A stretch of 59,229 bases of DNA from an uncultured Opitutales bacterium (GTDB taxonomy: Bacteria > Verrucomicrobiota > Verrucomicrobiia > Opitutales > Intestinicryptomonadaceae): the NCBI GenBank assembly GCA_944389195.1, contig CALXLM010000010.1:1-59229 (forward strand), read 5' to 3'. The position numbers were made by a program, and so were the translations under genes. Shown in pieces: positions 1-8,809 of this stretch. Numbering within the stretch: the first letter of the stretch is position 1; each line of letters opens with the position of its first letter. The notes below the pieces were generated by a model. The model worked only from the letters and a program-made list of their open reading frames with translations, did no database searches and was not told where the DNA came from.

Positions 1-310
1 CATTCTTCTCAGGAGTTGCCGTATATTCCACGCTTGTCAACCTGCCGGATTTGTCGTATTTATAATACCTTGCGTCGCGCTCAACGCCATTTCGCCCTGT
101 TATGCTCACCTTCGGAAGTTTAAATTCCGAAATATCGCTTAATTCTTTCTTTACAATATCTTCGCTTATCTTCTCCCCACTTCCGGCATCGCGAACACGT
201 TGTTCCTCCAATGTCTCCCTTATGAATTTCTCCACCTCTCCGGCACCCGCATATCGGGGGGAAAGTATAACTATACTTAATATTGCGGATATATATATCA
301 GGTTCTTCAT
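1..310 (-). CDS. secreted YD-repeat (RHS-like) protein, N-terminal part
   Basis: The gene starts at the ATG at 310 and runs off the left edge, so only about 103 residues are visible. They begin with a signal peptide (MKNLIYISAILSIVILS followed by an AGAGE stretch), then a charged helical region, and end in YYKYDKSGRLTSVEY, which has the Y-x-Y-D-x-x-G-R-L pattern of RHS/YD repeats. It is divergent from the larger YD-repeat gene at 452-2908, with which it shares an AT-rich intergenic region, so the two are probably related secreted proteins. No clear Shine-Dalgarno precedes the ATG. The repeat assignment rests on a single visible repeat. Whether the protein is full length, or carries an Rhs core or effector domain, cannot be told from here. 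Confidence 0.7.
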   Translation of the reverse strand, partial: MKNLIYISAILSIVILSPRYAGAGEVEKFIRETLEEQRVRDAGSGEKISEDIVKKELSDISEFKLPKVSITGRNGVERDARYYKYDKSGRLTSVEYTATPEKN

Positions 311-377
311 TGTTTTTATGGTATTAATAGTTATGAGTTTATTGTGGAATATATACATATTTACATTTTATGTATAA

Positions 378-406
378 TGAATATTAAAATATTTTTATTT
401 TGTCAA
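378..406 (-). promoter_or_regulatory. candidate sigma70-type promoter for the left-edge YD-repeat gene
   Basis: On the minus strand a perfect TTGACA (401-406) is followed after 17 bases by TATTCA (378-383), inside a very AT-rich divergent intergenic region. It lies about 65-70 bases upstream of the ATG at 310. This is a pattern match only. Confidence 0.45.
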
Positions 407-451
407 CTAAATATATTGAAAAAAATATTTTTTATTTCCATATTAAATTAC

Positions 452-2908
452 ATGAAATTTTATATATTAATATTATTATTTTTGATACCGGCCGCCGCAA
501 TTGGAACACCGTCGTGGGAACCCCCTGCGCTTCATAACGGCCAGCTGAGAATAGACGGCCAGCTGTTTAAACGGATGAACCTCGGCACACTGTGCGGGTC
601 GCCCGAATTTAAATTTCCGATATATTTAGAACACAACATATCGAAATATCCCTTCGGAGAATTCGAACAATTCTCCCAATGGAGCGTGCCGCAGCTCACA
701 AGTTATGTGGTTCCAATAAACGGCGGAATATTTTGGCTATCACCGGGAGGCGAGGAGTATTTCTTTAAAACGAAAGACCCCACTTACAAAATACTAAACT
801 ATCGCCCAAGCAGGATAAAAGATCCGTATGTTGCGGTGCGCGGAAACAGAAAAAAGGAACCAGACAGAATATATATAGTATCCAAGGACAAATTCGTATA
901 CGCCTACGACAAGGGAATATTGAAATCCTTGGAGGCGCCGTCGGGCAGACGCCTGTATTTCAAAACAAACGGAATACGCATAACCGGAATCGAACAACGC
1001 ACAGACACGACCGTTTACGAGCTGCTTTCGGCAAAATATGACGGTCTCAACCGCCTCATATCGCTGAAGATAGGCCCTGTCAGCCACGAATTCTCCTACG
1101 AGGGCGATTCGGAAATCCTCGCCTCATGGAAACCGTTCGGGCTAAAAGAGCGGGAGACGGCGTTCTCGTACAAGAACGGCCTGCTGTCGTCCATCGCGCA
1201 CCCGAATACAAGCAGGGAAGATTTTAAGTGGATTACTTCGCTAACAGATTTCGAGCTTTCGGGAAACCGCTATTTGGACAACGTTAAATTTAAGCCCGTT
1301 CTGGCGTCCGACTCGCAAAACGTTTACAGCTTCGGGCAGCAAAGAGCCGGAATCGTCATGCAAAAGGCCAATCTGCTGGGAAATTCAGACAAGATAATAT
1401 TCAATCCGTTCACAAACCGCCTCACCACAATCGACAAGGGAGGGGCTTCGAGTTCGGTTCAATGGGGGCGAGGCTTTCAAAACGAGGCGACAAACAAACT
1501 TAGCGAAATAGTCTCGCCTAAGGGAGAAATCATAGTAAAACTCGACTACGACGACGATGGCAGAATATCGCAAATGACAAAGCGCGGGGAAAAACCCACC
1601 CGCTATAAATACGACAAGCACGACCGCATAATCGAAATAAGCACCGGCGATTATCCGCCCACAAAATACGAATACGACAAAAATTCTACGCGCCCAGTAA
1701 AAATAACAAACCCGCTCGGAGAGGTATCAGAATTTTCCTACGGGAACGACGGTCAAATCGCATCGTTCAAAAATCCCGCGAAAGCGCTCCAAACATACAC
1801 CTACGACGCGCTCGGCCGGATAACGCGCCGCAACTATCCCATGGGGGTGTGGATAGCATGGGAATACGACGAATTCGGCAGAATAACAAAAAGGGAATAC
1901 TCCAACGGCAATTCGATTAAATTCGAATACGACCCGTATTCGCAAGTCAAACGTGTTGTGGAAAACGGCAAAGTTGACTGGGAATATGAATACTACCCCA
2001 ACGGTCATCTAAAACTTTTAACGCGAAATAAAAGAAAATGGATAGGCATAGACAGGGAAATAAAGGACGAAAAGGAGTACCTGTCCATTATAAACAACAG
2101 GGGGGCAGAATCAAAAAAAACTTACGATCTTGAGGGGAATCTCCTCGAAGAAATAAATCCCCTTAAAGACACAATACAGTACAAATACAATCCGATAGGA
2201 GAGCTTACAGGCTGGATAGCGCCCGACGGAAGCGACGTAAAATTCGAATACGATTCGCGCGGCAAAATGGTCTTCCACGAAAACCATATAGGCCAAACGA
2301 TAGAAAACAAATACGACAACTCCGGGAACCTGTCAGAAAAGAAAACTAAAGAGCAAACAATTAAAATAGAATACGACCCCTTCGACCGAATCGTAAAACG
2401 CGACTATTCAAACGGTCAAACTGCCAATATTTCCTACGACGAATACGGCAGGATAAAATCGGTGGAATCGGGCGGCGTTAAGATCGAAATCGGCTACGAC
2501 GCGCTCGGCCGCGAGACAAGGCGGCTAATATCGTATCCTGACGGCTCAAAGTGCGCCACCACGTTTGAATATGCGCAAAACGGCATGCGCAAGCGCGTCT
2601 TGAACGCCCTCCAAAACCGCGATAAAACCGAGGCGGAACGCAGCCAGATATGCTACACATACGACATGTTAAACCGGCCCACCGAAGTAAACATTAACAA
2701 CTCGTGGACAATCAAATATTATTACCACCCAAAAAGCCAAATGCTGCTCGGAAAGATCCTTCCGAACGGAAATAAAACCGTATATTCATACGACGACTAT
2801 TCGCGATTAAAAAGCATAGAAAATTACGATGCCAGCGATAATCCCCTCGGGGGCATAGAGTACGATTGGGCCTCCGACGGCATGCTCAGCGGAAAGAAAG
2901 TATGGTGA
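452..2908 (+). CDS. secreted RHS/YD-repeat protein, 818 aa
   Basis: The ATG at 452 is preferred because it opens a textbook signal peptide (MKFYILILLFLIPAAAIG); a longer in-frame reading from a GTG at 344 only adds AT-rich, implausible sequence. After about 120 residues of N-terminal domain with FWLSPGGEEYFF-like strands, the protein is a long chain of YD repeats such as TYTYDALGRITRR, WEYDEFGRITKRE and IGYDALGRETRR. YD repeats form the beta-cage shell of Rhs and teneurin-like proteins, which in bacteria often encloses a toxic C-terminal tip. Here the frame stops right after IEYDWASDGMLSGKKVW, with no conserved Rhs core motif, autoproteolysis region or variable tip. It may therefore be a shell-only protein or a truncated Rhs. 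No VgrG, PAAR or immunity gene is next to it. Function unknown. Confidence 0.85.
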   Translation: MKFYILILLFLIPAAAIGTPSWEPPALHNGQLRIDGQLFKRMNLGTLCGSPEFKFPIYLEHNISKYPFGEFEQFSQWSVPQLTSYVVPINGGIFWLSPGGEEYFFKTKDPTYKILNYRPSRIKDPYVAVRGNRKKEPDRIYIVSKDKFVYAYDKGILKSLEAPSGRRLYFKTNGIRITGIEQRTDTTVYELLSAKYDGLNRLISLKIGPVSHEFSYEGDSEILASWKPFGLKERETAFSYKNGLLSSIAHPNTSREDFKWITSLTDFELSGNRYLDNVKFKPVLASDSQNVYSFGQQRAGIVMQKANLLGNSDKIIFNPFTNRLTTIDKGGASSSVQWGRGFQNEATNKLSEIVSPKGEIIVKLDYDDDGRISQMTKRGEKPTRYKYDKHDRIIEISTGDYPPTKYEYDKNSTRPVKITNPLGEVSEFSYGNDGQIASFKNPAKALQTYTYDALGRITRRNYPMGVWIAWEYDEFGRITKREYSNGNSIKFEYDPYSQVKRVVENGKVDWEYEYYPNGHLKLLTRNKRKWIGIDREIKDEKEYLSIINNRGAESKKTYDLEGNLLEEINPLKDTIQYKYNPIGELTGWIAPDGSDVKFEYDSRGKMVFHENHIGQTIENKYDNSGNLSEKKTKEQTIKIEYDPFDRIVKRDYSNGQTANISYDEYGRIKSVESGGVKIEIGYDALGRETRRLISYPDGSKCATTFEYAQNGMRKRVLNALQNRDKTEAERSQICYTYDMLNRPTEVNINNSWTIKYYYHPKSQMLLGKILPNGNKTVYSYDDYSRLKSIENYDASDNPLGGIEYDWASDGMLSGKKVW

Positions 2909-3775
2909 ATGCTGCGCAAGCCGCATTGATGCGTAACGGCACACACGCTTAATAAACGCCCGCCGCACGCGGACGCAAAGTCCGGAGAAACGGAAACAAA
3001 GATTGCTGCCCGCTATAAATTGCGGCCAACAGGCAATGCAAAGGGCGGCGCGGCATCTCCCGATTACATGCTGCTATTATATCGGCTTCCAAAACGGCGG
3101 GCAGCGCCATTGCGCCCAATTTCCCGCGCGGACGGCATCTGCGTTGCCCGCTTTCTATTCAGCGTCTACAATAAACGCTTTCCTGCAATGTCCGCTGCAA
3201 AACACGAAAACCATGAAGCAAGATTATGTAAACAAAGCCGTAAGGAACTTAATGTTCACAAAACTCGCATTAGAAAAAACATTTTCCATGCTCTCCAAAC
3301 TTCCCTTGAGAGTTCGCGCTTTGCGGCGAACTTGCCGTTTCTGTGTATCCAGCATTTTCTCCGGTGTAAAACTGGCGTAATAATACGGGCAAACAATGCC
3401 TTTAACGGAATGGACTGCTCTTCTTAAACCGGGCACACTTTTCTTAAAACGGAAGGCATAATACCCGCAACCGGAAGACATAAAAACCGCGGGCGCAAGG
3501 CGACCGCTGCCCGTATATCCTTTGCGGGTTTTAAGCTTTAATATTGCGCTCCAATTTGTTTTGCCGCCGACAGGCCGGGCGGTAAATTTAACCCTTTTAT
3601 TGAATCTTATTCGCGAAAATAACCGCAATTCAAGCACTGATCCGTTTACCCGGCTTTCATTTTTGTAATTGCGCCGGCAGGCAACCCTCTCCCCAAATCC
3701 ATCGACTTTCTCCACCGTTTCGCGCGACTCCAATTTGTTTTGCCGCTCCCGCCGGCGGTATGCGAGAAAGCCAAG
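2909..3775. other. 867-base stretch without a recognisable gene
   Basis: Between the end of the YD-repeat gene and the end of the DUF4832 gene there is no reading frame with recognisable protein features. The open frames that exist overlap each other on both strands, have odd compositions and lack start signals. Base composition is close to that of the coding neighbours, unlike the AT-rich gap at 5180-5979, so decayed coding sequence is possible. It holds a 19-base perfect direct repeat, annotated separately. Confidence 0.5.
3549..3746. repeat. 19-bp direct repeat pair in the gene-free stretch
   Basis: The sequence CTCCAATTTGTTTTGCCGC occurs at 3549-3567 and again, identically and in the same orientation, at 3728-3746, a 179-base offset. 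The two copies bracket non-coding sequence. They could be remnants of a duplication or flanks of a lost element. No transposase or inverted repeat accompanies them. Confidence 0.6.
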
Positions 3776-5179
3776 TTATTTTACCTTCACCACGCCCAAA
3801 TCGAGCGCGCCGTCTTTTGTAAGATTTTTTGCCGCAAACTTAAAATCACTTAAAATTTTAGGAATGTGCCGCACGCGCAGGGAAAGATTATAGTGTTCTC
3901 CTCTTTTTAAGTCTGCAGCAAACTCGTCTGAAAGCTCGAACTTTCCGGGCAGTATAGACCGCGGATCTTTCGATGAAAGGCACTGCATAAAGATTTTTCC
4001 GGAGGAATCGCGCAGCTCATAGACAAACTCGTAGGGCAGATATATTTTCGACACCCCCCTGTTTTCGCCTGACAGCGACACTTTCAAAACGCCTTCCGCA
4101 TACCCAATGCGCGCCTTTTCCGGCACGAGCCTGGCGCCCGCGTAGAGGTCTATATCCCTAAGTAGCCTTTCCTCCGCGGAACCGTCGGATATCTGGCACG
4201 GAGTCAACGGGCCTTCGTTTACCAGGCATGCATGGTTTTTCAACACCCACTTCAGCGAATACGGAATATCCCAACCCTTTTCACGCATCATTTCTGCGCT
4301 TCCGTAAAACTCAAAAAGTATAGGCATGTCTTTCCAAACATCGCCCATGCGCGCGATTTTTTCGTAGGGCGAAGTTCCTATCCAACGCTTGAAATGCCCC
4401 GGAGAGCCGACTCCGTCCCGCCTCATTCCCACGCGCGGCTTCTCTCCGACGCCGAGCGCGTATTCGAGCGTTTCATGGTCGTCGGTCATAAATATCACCG
4501 CTGTTTTTTTAAAATTTTCGAGGTACATATCTGCGTACCGCCTGCGGACTCCGCGCGAATGCGGGCGCACTACGCCTTTGCCCAAACCGAGCCCCGTGCA
4601 GTGCCATTCACCCCAGTTGCCGTAGCTGCCAAGGTCGATTCCACCCAGGCGCGGATCGCCGTCGTATCTGGCTGCAAGGGCCTTTACGAATTTTTCGTGG
4701 GCGTCCATAAACACGGGGTCTCCGAACTCCGGAACGGCGACTTTGACGACTCCGTCGGGGCATTTTTTGCTGGGCTTTTTTTGCATTGTATGCACCGTGT
4801 ATTTCGCGCCCTTGTCGAAAACCCATTTCGGTGAATTATAGAATGGCGGATAACCGGAAGTATTTACGCACATTATGCGGAAATAAAAAGGCAAACCGTC
4901 TTTGGAAAAACTTTTCAAACTATTGTCAATGAGAGCCCAGTTGTAAACGCCCTCTTCCGGTTCAAGCACAGCCCATGTAAGCCGTATATATCCGGCGCCG
5001 AAATTAACCTTGTTCCATGAGCCCTTCAACGTCTCCCCCGAACGCATCCAACCCTGTCCGGGATTTTGAAATATTTCGGAATTTTCATCGAAAGAAATCT
5101 CCGAGACGCACGATTGAGAATGACATATGCAAAGCAGCGACGCCATAAAGGAAAATAAAAACAATTTCTTAATTGGCAT
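3776..5179 (-). CDS. secreted DUF4832-type glycoside hydrolase-like protein
   Basis: The 467-residue protein begins with a lipoprotein-like or type I signal peptide (MPIKKLFLFSFMASLLCICHS). It then shows the N-terminal signature of the DUF4874/DUF4832 family: NPGQGWMR, followed by RLTWAVLEPEEGVYNW, the beta-strand pattern of a TIM barrel related to clan GH-A enzymes. GSYGNWGEWH (about residues 185-195) would supply an acidic residue at a clan-A acid/base position. The C-terminal third (FELSDEF..ADLKRGEHYNLSLRVRH) is beta-rich, as expected for DUF4832. Family members are found in polysaccharide-degrading bacteria and are presumed glycosidases, but substrates are generally unknown. The gene stands alone between two non-coding regions. 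The fold assignment is fairly firm; the activity is inferred. Confidence 0.8.
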   Translation of the reverse strand: MPIKKLFLFSFMASLLCICHSQSCVSEISFDENSEIFQNPGQGWMRSGETLKGSWNKVNFGAGYIRLTWAVLEPEEGVYNWALIDNSLKSFSKDGLPFYFRIMCVNTSGYPPFYNSPKWVFDKGAKYTVHTMQKKPSKKCPDGVVKVAVPEFGDPVFMDAHEKFVKALAARYDGDPRLGGIDLGSYGNWGEWHCTGLGLGKGVVRPHSRGVRRRYADMYLENFKKTAVIFMTDDHETLEYALGVGEKPRVGMRRDGVGSPGHFKRWIGTSPYEKIARMGDVWKDMPILFEFYGSAEMMREKGWDIPYSLKWVLKNHACLVNEGPLTPCQISDGSAEERLLRDIDLYAGARLVPEKARIGYAEGVLKVSLSGENRGVSKIYLPYEFVYELRDSSGKIFMQCLSSKDPRSILPGKFELSDEFAADLKRGEHYNLSLRVRHIPKILSDFKFAAKNLTKDGALDLGVVKVK

Positions 5180-5979
5180 AGAATATTTGCTCTAAAATTT
5201 TAAGTTTCAATTGCGATTAGAAAATTTCTCAAGTTTCCATACAGCCATATGTTAATTTGGTAAAGGCTAAAGTTGGTTATTATTTAAAATAAAACCGTTT
5301 TAGATGCGAATTATTTTTATATGGCATTCCACAAAGCGCCCGTTTAAGTTTTTTGAATTTCCTACATAATCTTTTGAGAAAGACTTCCCCATTATAAAAC
5401 ACTAAAAGATTTTTTCACTTTTATGCTTAAACAACCAGTGTAGCGGACATTTTTACAGCTTATTTTTTCTAAGCATGTTTCTTTGAAAGGACTCCTCTAA
5501 AGTTAACTGCCATATTTACGTTATTTTACCGCCATACATATATGATGTATAAAGCAAGTTAACCACAATTTATATCCCAAGCCATTTAATATTTCTCCAC
5601 ACATGGAAAATTGTTTACTGCCCCGATAAATCTAAGCGCTTGCAGAAGCCGGTATTTTTAGTCGTTTAACCATTTTCTTTACCGATATAAACGAATCTTT
5701 ATTCTCGTATTTGCCGTAGCAAATTTACTAAACCGATTGCACAACAGCTATTCATTTCGCTGCAAGCTGTCATAATCGTTCTTAGTGACATAAAATTATC
5801 TGCTAACACTCGCAGAATATCGGGCGAAACTATAAAAAACTTAAACTTTGCTCCACGTTCTACAAAATATTATGTTCGTCCCCTCAAAATTCTCCGCCGC
5901 ATATATATTTAAATATTCAAAGCCTATCGTTTCGATTAACCCAAACGCATATAAGCCGTACAATCACCTTTTATAAGGC
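5180..5979. other. 800-base AT-rich stretch without a gene
   Basis: The region upstream of the DUF4832 gene and downstream of tRNA-Leu is clearly richer in A+T than its neighbours. It has stops in every frame at short intervals, and I find no tRNA, rRNA or recognisable structured RNA in it. It may hold distant regulatory sequence for the DUF4832 gene. Nothing specific can be supported. Confidence 0.5.
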
Positions 5980-6007
5980 AAAAAAAACGCAAACAATAAA
6001 GTTTGCG
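5980..6007 (-). terminator. intrinsic terminator of tRNA-Leu
   Basis: On the minus strand CGCAAAC (6007-6001) pairs perfectly with GTTTGCG (5994-5988) around a six-base loop, followed by eight T residues (5987-5980). It lies 11 bases past the tRNA 3' end. Confidence 0.85.
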
Positions 6008-6017
6008 GGCTTAATTA

Positions 6018-6101
6018 TACCTGGAGAGGGGGTCGAACCCTCACGATGTCGCCACCGGCGGATTTTGAGTCCGCTGCGTCTGCCAATTCCGCCATCCAGG
6101 C
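6018..6101 (-). tRNA. tRNA-Leu (anticodon CAA)
   Basis: The minus strand folds as a class II tRNA of 84 bases. The acceptor stem is GCCTGGA with TCCAGGT (one G-U end pair) and discriminator A. The D-arm contains GGCGGAATTGGCAGACGC. The anticodon loop CTCAAAA gives CAA, reading UUG. There is a long variable arm, and the T-arm is GAGGG-TTCGACC-CCCTC. CCA is not encoded. A TTGACT (6145-6150) upstream with a weak TTGTTT after 18 bases may be its promoter, and a strong terminator follows. Confidence 0.95.
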
Positions 6102-6173
6102 ATTGAAAAAATACCCTTTTAAACAAGCATTTTTTCACAATCAAAGTCAAACCAATTTTTTATTTTAACTTTT

Positions 6174-6821
6174 TCAAAGCAATTTTTTGGACAGTTTGGA
6201 CTCGAGGGCCTCCATAATCTCTTCCGTTAAATTAGATGAAAAACCCGGCATTTCGGCAATCCATTTGTATACCGGATCGCGGAGGCTTGCCGGCAACCGC
6301 GGTTTTTCAGAAAGAACGGAGTCCAATTCGGATACGATAAGCGACGCTATCGCATCTGTCGCCGCAGTTATATCGCGCCCATTCTCTTCGTATATTTTCG
6401 CAGAATCGGCCACAAGAACCCGCGTGCGCGGATAAAACGAAGTCATGAGATTCCACGGAAGATATTCCGAGGCGCCGCCGCAATCTCCGCCGCCGCGGAA
6501 ATCGGTTCTGAGCAACACGGACGGGATATCCGCAAATTTGGCCAGCATAAACTCTACAACCGTTCCGCTGTCGAGTTCGCAGCCGTCGTAGTTAAAAAGA
6601 GCCAAATCGCATTTTATAAGCGCGGCGATGTCGCTGTCGCGTATGTCCTTCGGATGCGTTTTTCTTCCCTCGATATTCTGAGGCAGCACGCAGCTGTATT
6701 TACCGCCCGATTTTTTATCGACAGCCGCGGCCAGCAGGGCGTTGCCGGCAAGCTCGCCGTGCTTAAACAACCCCCCCGCCCAATATACGTCATATTTAGC
6801 ACCGGTCATATTATTCCGCAT
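6174..6821 (-). CDS. nucleoside 2-deoxyribosyltransferase family protein
   Basis: The 215-residue protein has the layout of the nucleoside 2-deoxyribosyltransferase superfamily. An N-terminal strand and nucleotide-loop region is visible (YDVYWAGGLF, then ELAGNALL), followed by a SDIAALIKCDLALFNYDG strand that matches the usual 'D..i..aD.viA.ldG' segment, and then DSGTVVEFMLAKF, matching the DSGTa.E.G motif that holds the catalytic Glu. Classical enzymes transfer deoxyribose between bases; many relatives are nucleotide N-glycosidases or uncharacterised. The gene overlaps the 3' end of the Fsr-type exporter gene by 11 bases and was probably translated with it, though no functional link is obvious. 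It is somewhat longer than the classical enzyme (about 150 residues), with an extra C-terminal helix region. Substrate unknown. Confidence 0.75.
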   Translation of the reverse strand: MRNNMTGAKYDVYWAGGLFKHGELAGNALLAAAVDKKSGGKYSCVLPQNIEGRKTHPKDIRDSDIAALIKCDLALFNYDGCELDSGTVVEFMLAKFADIPSVLLRTDFRGGGDCGGASEYLPWNLMTSFYPRTRVLVADSAKIYEENGRDITAATDAIASLIVSELDSVLSEKPRLPASLRDPVYKWIAEMPGFSSNLTEEIMEALESKLSKKLL

Positions 6822-8046
6822 TTTGAGAGTTTGAAATTTTCATCGACTGTATCGTCCTCACCCGAGGCAGGAAGTACGCAACGGCCCCAAGCAGCGGGAA
6901 AAACGAACATAAGTGGTAAACAAACTGTATGCTTGTCATATCCGCAATCTTCCCGAGCACGGCAGACGATATGCCGGCTATTCCGAAAGCGAAACCGAAA
7001 AATATCCCCGAAACCAGCCCGACTTTCATCGGCAGAAGCTCCTGCGCGTACACCAATATCGCCGAAAAAGCCGACGATATTATCAGGCCTATTATGACGC
7101 TCAGAACAATAGTCCACTGCAAATTTGCGTAAGGCATCGCCAACGCGAACGGCGCCGACCCTAAAATCGACCACCATATTACGAGCCGCCTGCCGTATTT
7201 GTCCCCTATCGGGCCTCCGACGAGCGTGCCGAGAGCCGCCGAAAATAAAAATACGAAAAGCATTAGCTGCGCGTCCTCTATGCACACGCCGAATTTCGAC
7301 ATCAAATAAAAGGTGTAATAGTTCGAAAAGCTCACCGTGTAGAAGTTTTTGGAGAACACGAGAAACATCAGAATGGCAATAACCGTGTACACCGTCCTTT
7401 TAGGAAGCCCCGCCGATGGGGAATTCGCTTGAGAAGAACCGCCCGGCAACGGATAAAGAGCCGCCCCGTGCGACGCCAACCGCTTCGAGTACCAAATGCA
7501 AGCAGGCACGAGGGCCATCAGCGCAAAAACCGCCAAAAGCGCGAATTTCGCCACGCACTCCTGCTCCCTCACAAAAAGCGCCGCCAACAACGGGCCGATG
7601 GAAAACCCCGCCGAGCCGCCTACCTGGAATATGGACTGCGCCAACCCCCTCTTGCCCCCCGAAGCGAGCGAAGTTATCCTTGAAGCCTCGGGATGTATGA
7701 TGGAGGATCCGATTCCGGAAATAAACACGGCAACCAGCAGCACAAAAAGCCCTTCGGCATAGGCTATGAGAATCAGCCCGCACATGGTGCAAAAGAGGCC
7801 TATCGGCAAAAACCAGCCGGCGGGTTTTTTGTCGAACGCATACCCGAAAAGCGGCTGCATGACCGACGACGAAATCTGGTAAGTGAACGCTATCAAGCCT
7901 ATCTCGCCGTAAGTAAGGTCGAGGCTTAGCTTTAAAAGCGGGTATATCGCCGATATTAGGGACTGCATGGCGTCGTTCAACCCGTGCGCCAAACTCAGCG
8001 CAAAGAGTATTCCCAGCATGAATCCGCTCGACCCTTTTTTTCGCAT
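6811..8046 (-). CDS. fsr: MFS exporter, fosmidomycin-resistance (Fsr) family
   Basis: This is a 411-residue, 12-TM major facilitator. The opening LAHGLNDAMQSLISAIYPLL, then GLIAFTYQISSSVMQPLFGY, SGIGSSIIHPEASRI, GLAQSIFQVGGSAG, and later FSAILVYAQELLPMKVGLVS and FFGFAFGIAG follow E. coli Fsr almost segment by segment, so family placement is strong. Fsr exports fosmidomycin, an inhibitor of Dxr; the Dxr target is itself encoded at 39662-40825. The natural substrate is unknown. The ATG at 8046 (MRKKGSSGF) is preferred over a TTG 16 codons upstream because it places TM1 at the usual distance from the N-terminus, but no strong ribosome-binding site decides it. The 3' end overlaps the deoxyribosyltransferase-like gene. 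Confidence 0.88.
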   Translation of the reverse strand: MRKKGSSGFMLGILFALSLAHGLNDAMQSLISAIYPLLKLSLDLTYGEIGLIAFTYQISSSVMQPLFGYAFDKKPAGWFLPIGLFCTMCGLILIAYAEGLFVLLVAVFISGIGSSIIHPEASRITSLASGGKRGLAQSIFQVGGSAGFSIGPLLAALFVREQECVAKFALLAVFALMALVPACIWYSKRLASHGAALYPLPGGSSQANSPSAGLPKRTVYTVIAILMFLVFSKNFYTVSFSNYYTFYLMSKFGVCIEDAQLMLFVFLFSAALGTLVGGPIGDKYGRRLVIWWSILGSAPFALAMPYANLQWTIVLSVIIGLIISSAFSAILVYAQELLPMKVGLVSGIFFGFAFGIAGISSAVLGKIADMTSIQFVYHLCSFFPLLGAVAYFLPRVRTIQSMKISNSQNAE

Positions 8047-8106
8047 TTCGCAGATAATCGGCTTCAAAAAATTAAAATCAAGCCAATAGCGCAAAAGTTT
8101 TTTGCC

Positions 8107-8799
8107 CTACCGGCAGCCTTCACAAAAATGCGCACGTCGCTTGGAGATATAAAATGCGCACGCTCCTGCAACAGCCCCGAGGGTATCCATAAGCATGTCT
8201 TTTTGGGCGTCCCATACGTCGCCCTGCGAACCGAGAAATGCCGCGCCGACTTCGCCGCCGTCTATCTCCGCATACGCCCACTCTACAAGCTCCCATAAAT
8301 TGGCGAGCGCCATAATCGCCAACACCGAAAAGAACGCCGCCGATTTAACCGTGTTTACCACGCCCCTCCCCAAAACATATTCGGCCACCATATAAGAATT
8401 CACGCCGACCGCGAAGTGCGCGAGCCTGTCGTAATGGTTTCTCGACGCCCCAATAATGTCGCTTACAAACCCAAACGGCACAAGCTCGAACGAATAATGC
8501 GCGCCTATTATTTGAAGCATTTCCCAAACGGCAAATATCGAATACGATGCGACGGAAAACTTGAATTTGCCGGCGAGCAACAAGAAAATTAAAAGCGGAA
8601 CGGCCGCCGTGGCGATTTCGACGCGCCACACCCCCCAATTGTACGGGCTTATTCCCGACCAAATGTACAAAGCGGCTATGGCCAGCGTAAAAGCCAAGCC
8701 TATTTTGCTTTTCCAAAATATGTCGTAATTATCCGCTTTCACTTTCACAAATCTGGAACATGCGCCGCTTTTTTCAAGAAGAAAACCGCGGATTTGCAC
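8107..8799 (-). CDS. DUF2238 (YjdF-like) inner-membrane protein
   Basis: The 230-residue protein has about six predicted membrane segments. Its conserved core is typical of the DUF2238/YjdF family: FAVWEMLQIIGAHYSFELVP, NHYDRLAHFAVG, then NLWELVEWAYAEIDGGEVG and a GSQGDVWDAQKDMLMDTLGA segment with several acidic residues. The family is widespread but has no established function. The proposed GTG start at 8799 is 10 bases after glnD ends, suggesting cotranscription; a second in-frame GTG about 16 codons downstream is an alternative. Nothing in the context points to a specific role. Confidence 0.8.
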   Translation of the reverse strand: MQIRGFLLEKSGACSRFVKVKADNYDIFWKSKIGLAFTLAIAALYIWSGISPYNWGVWRVEIATAAVPLLIFLLLAGKFKFSVASYSIFAVWEMLQIIGAHYSFELVPFGFVSDIIGASRNHYDRLAHFAVGVNSYMVAEYVLGRGVVNTVKSAAFFSVLAIMALANLWELVEWAYAEIDGGEVGAAFLGSQGDVWDAQKDMLMDTLGAVAGACAFYISKRRAHFCEGCR

Positions 8800-8809
8800 G
8801 CCGAAAAAA

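Noticed and set aside
344-451. GTG at 344 as start of the YD-repeat gene
   Set aside because: It would place 36 AT-rich, unlikely residues before a complete signal peptide that starts at 452.
3003-3733. Overlapping open frames on both strands (3003-3380, 3020-3427 plus; 3224-3733 minus)
   Set aside because: They overlap one another, have no ribosome-binding site, no recognisable motif and low-complexity basic composition typical of chance frames.
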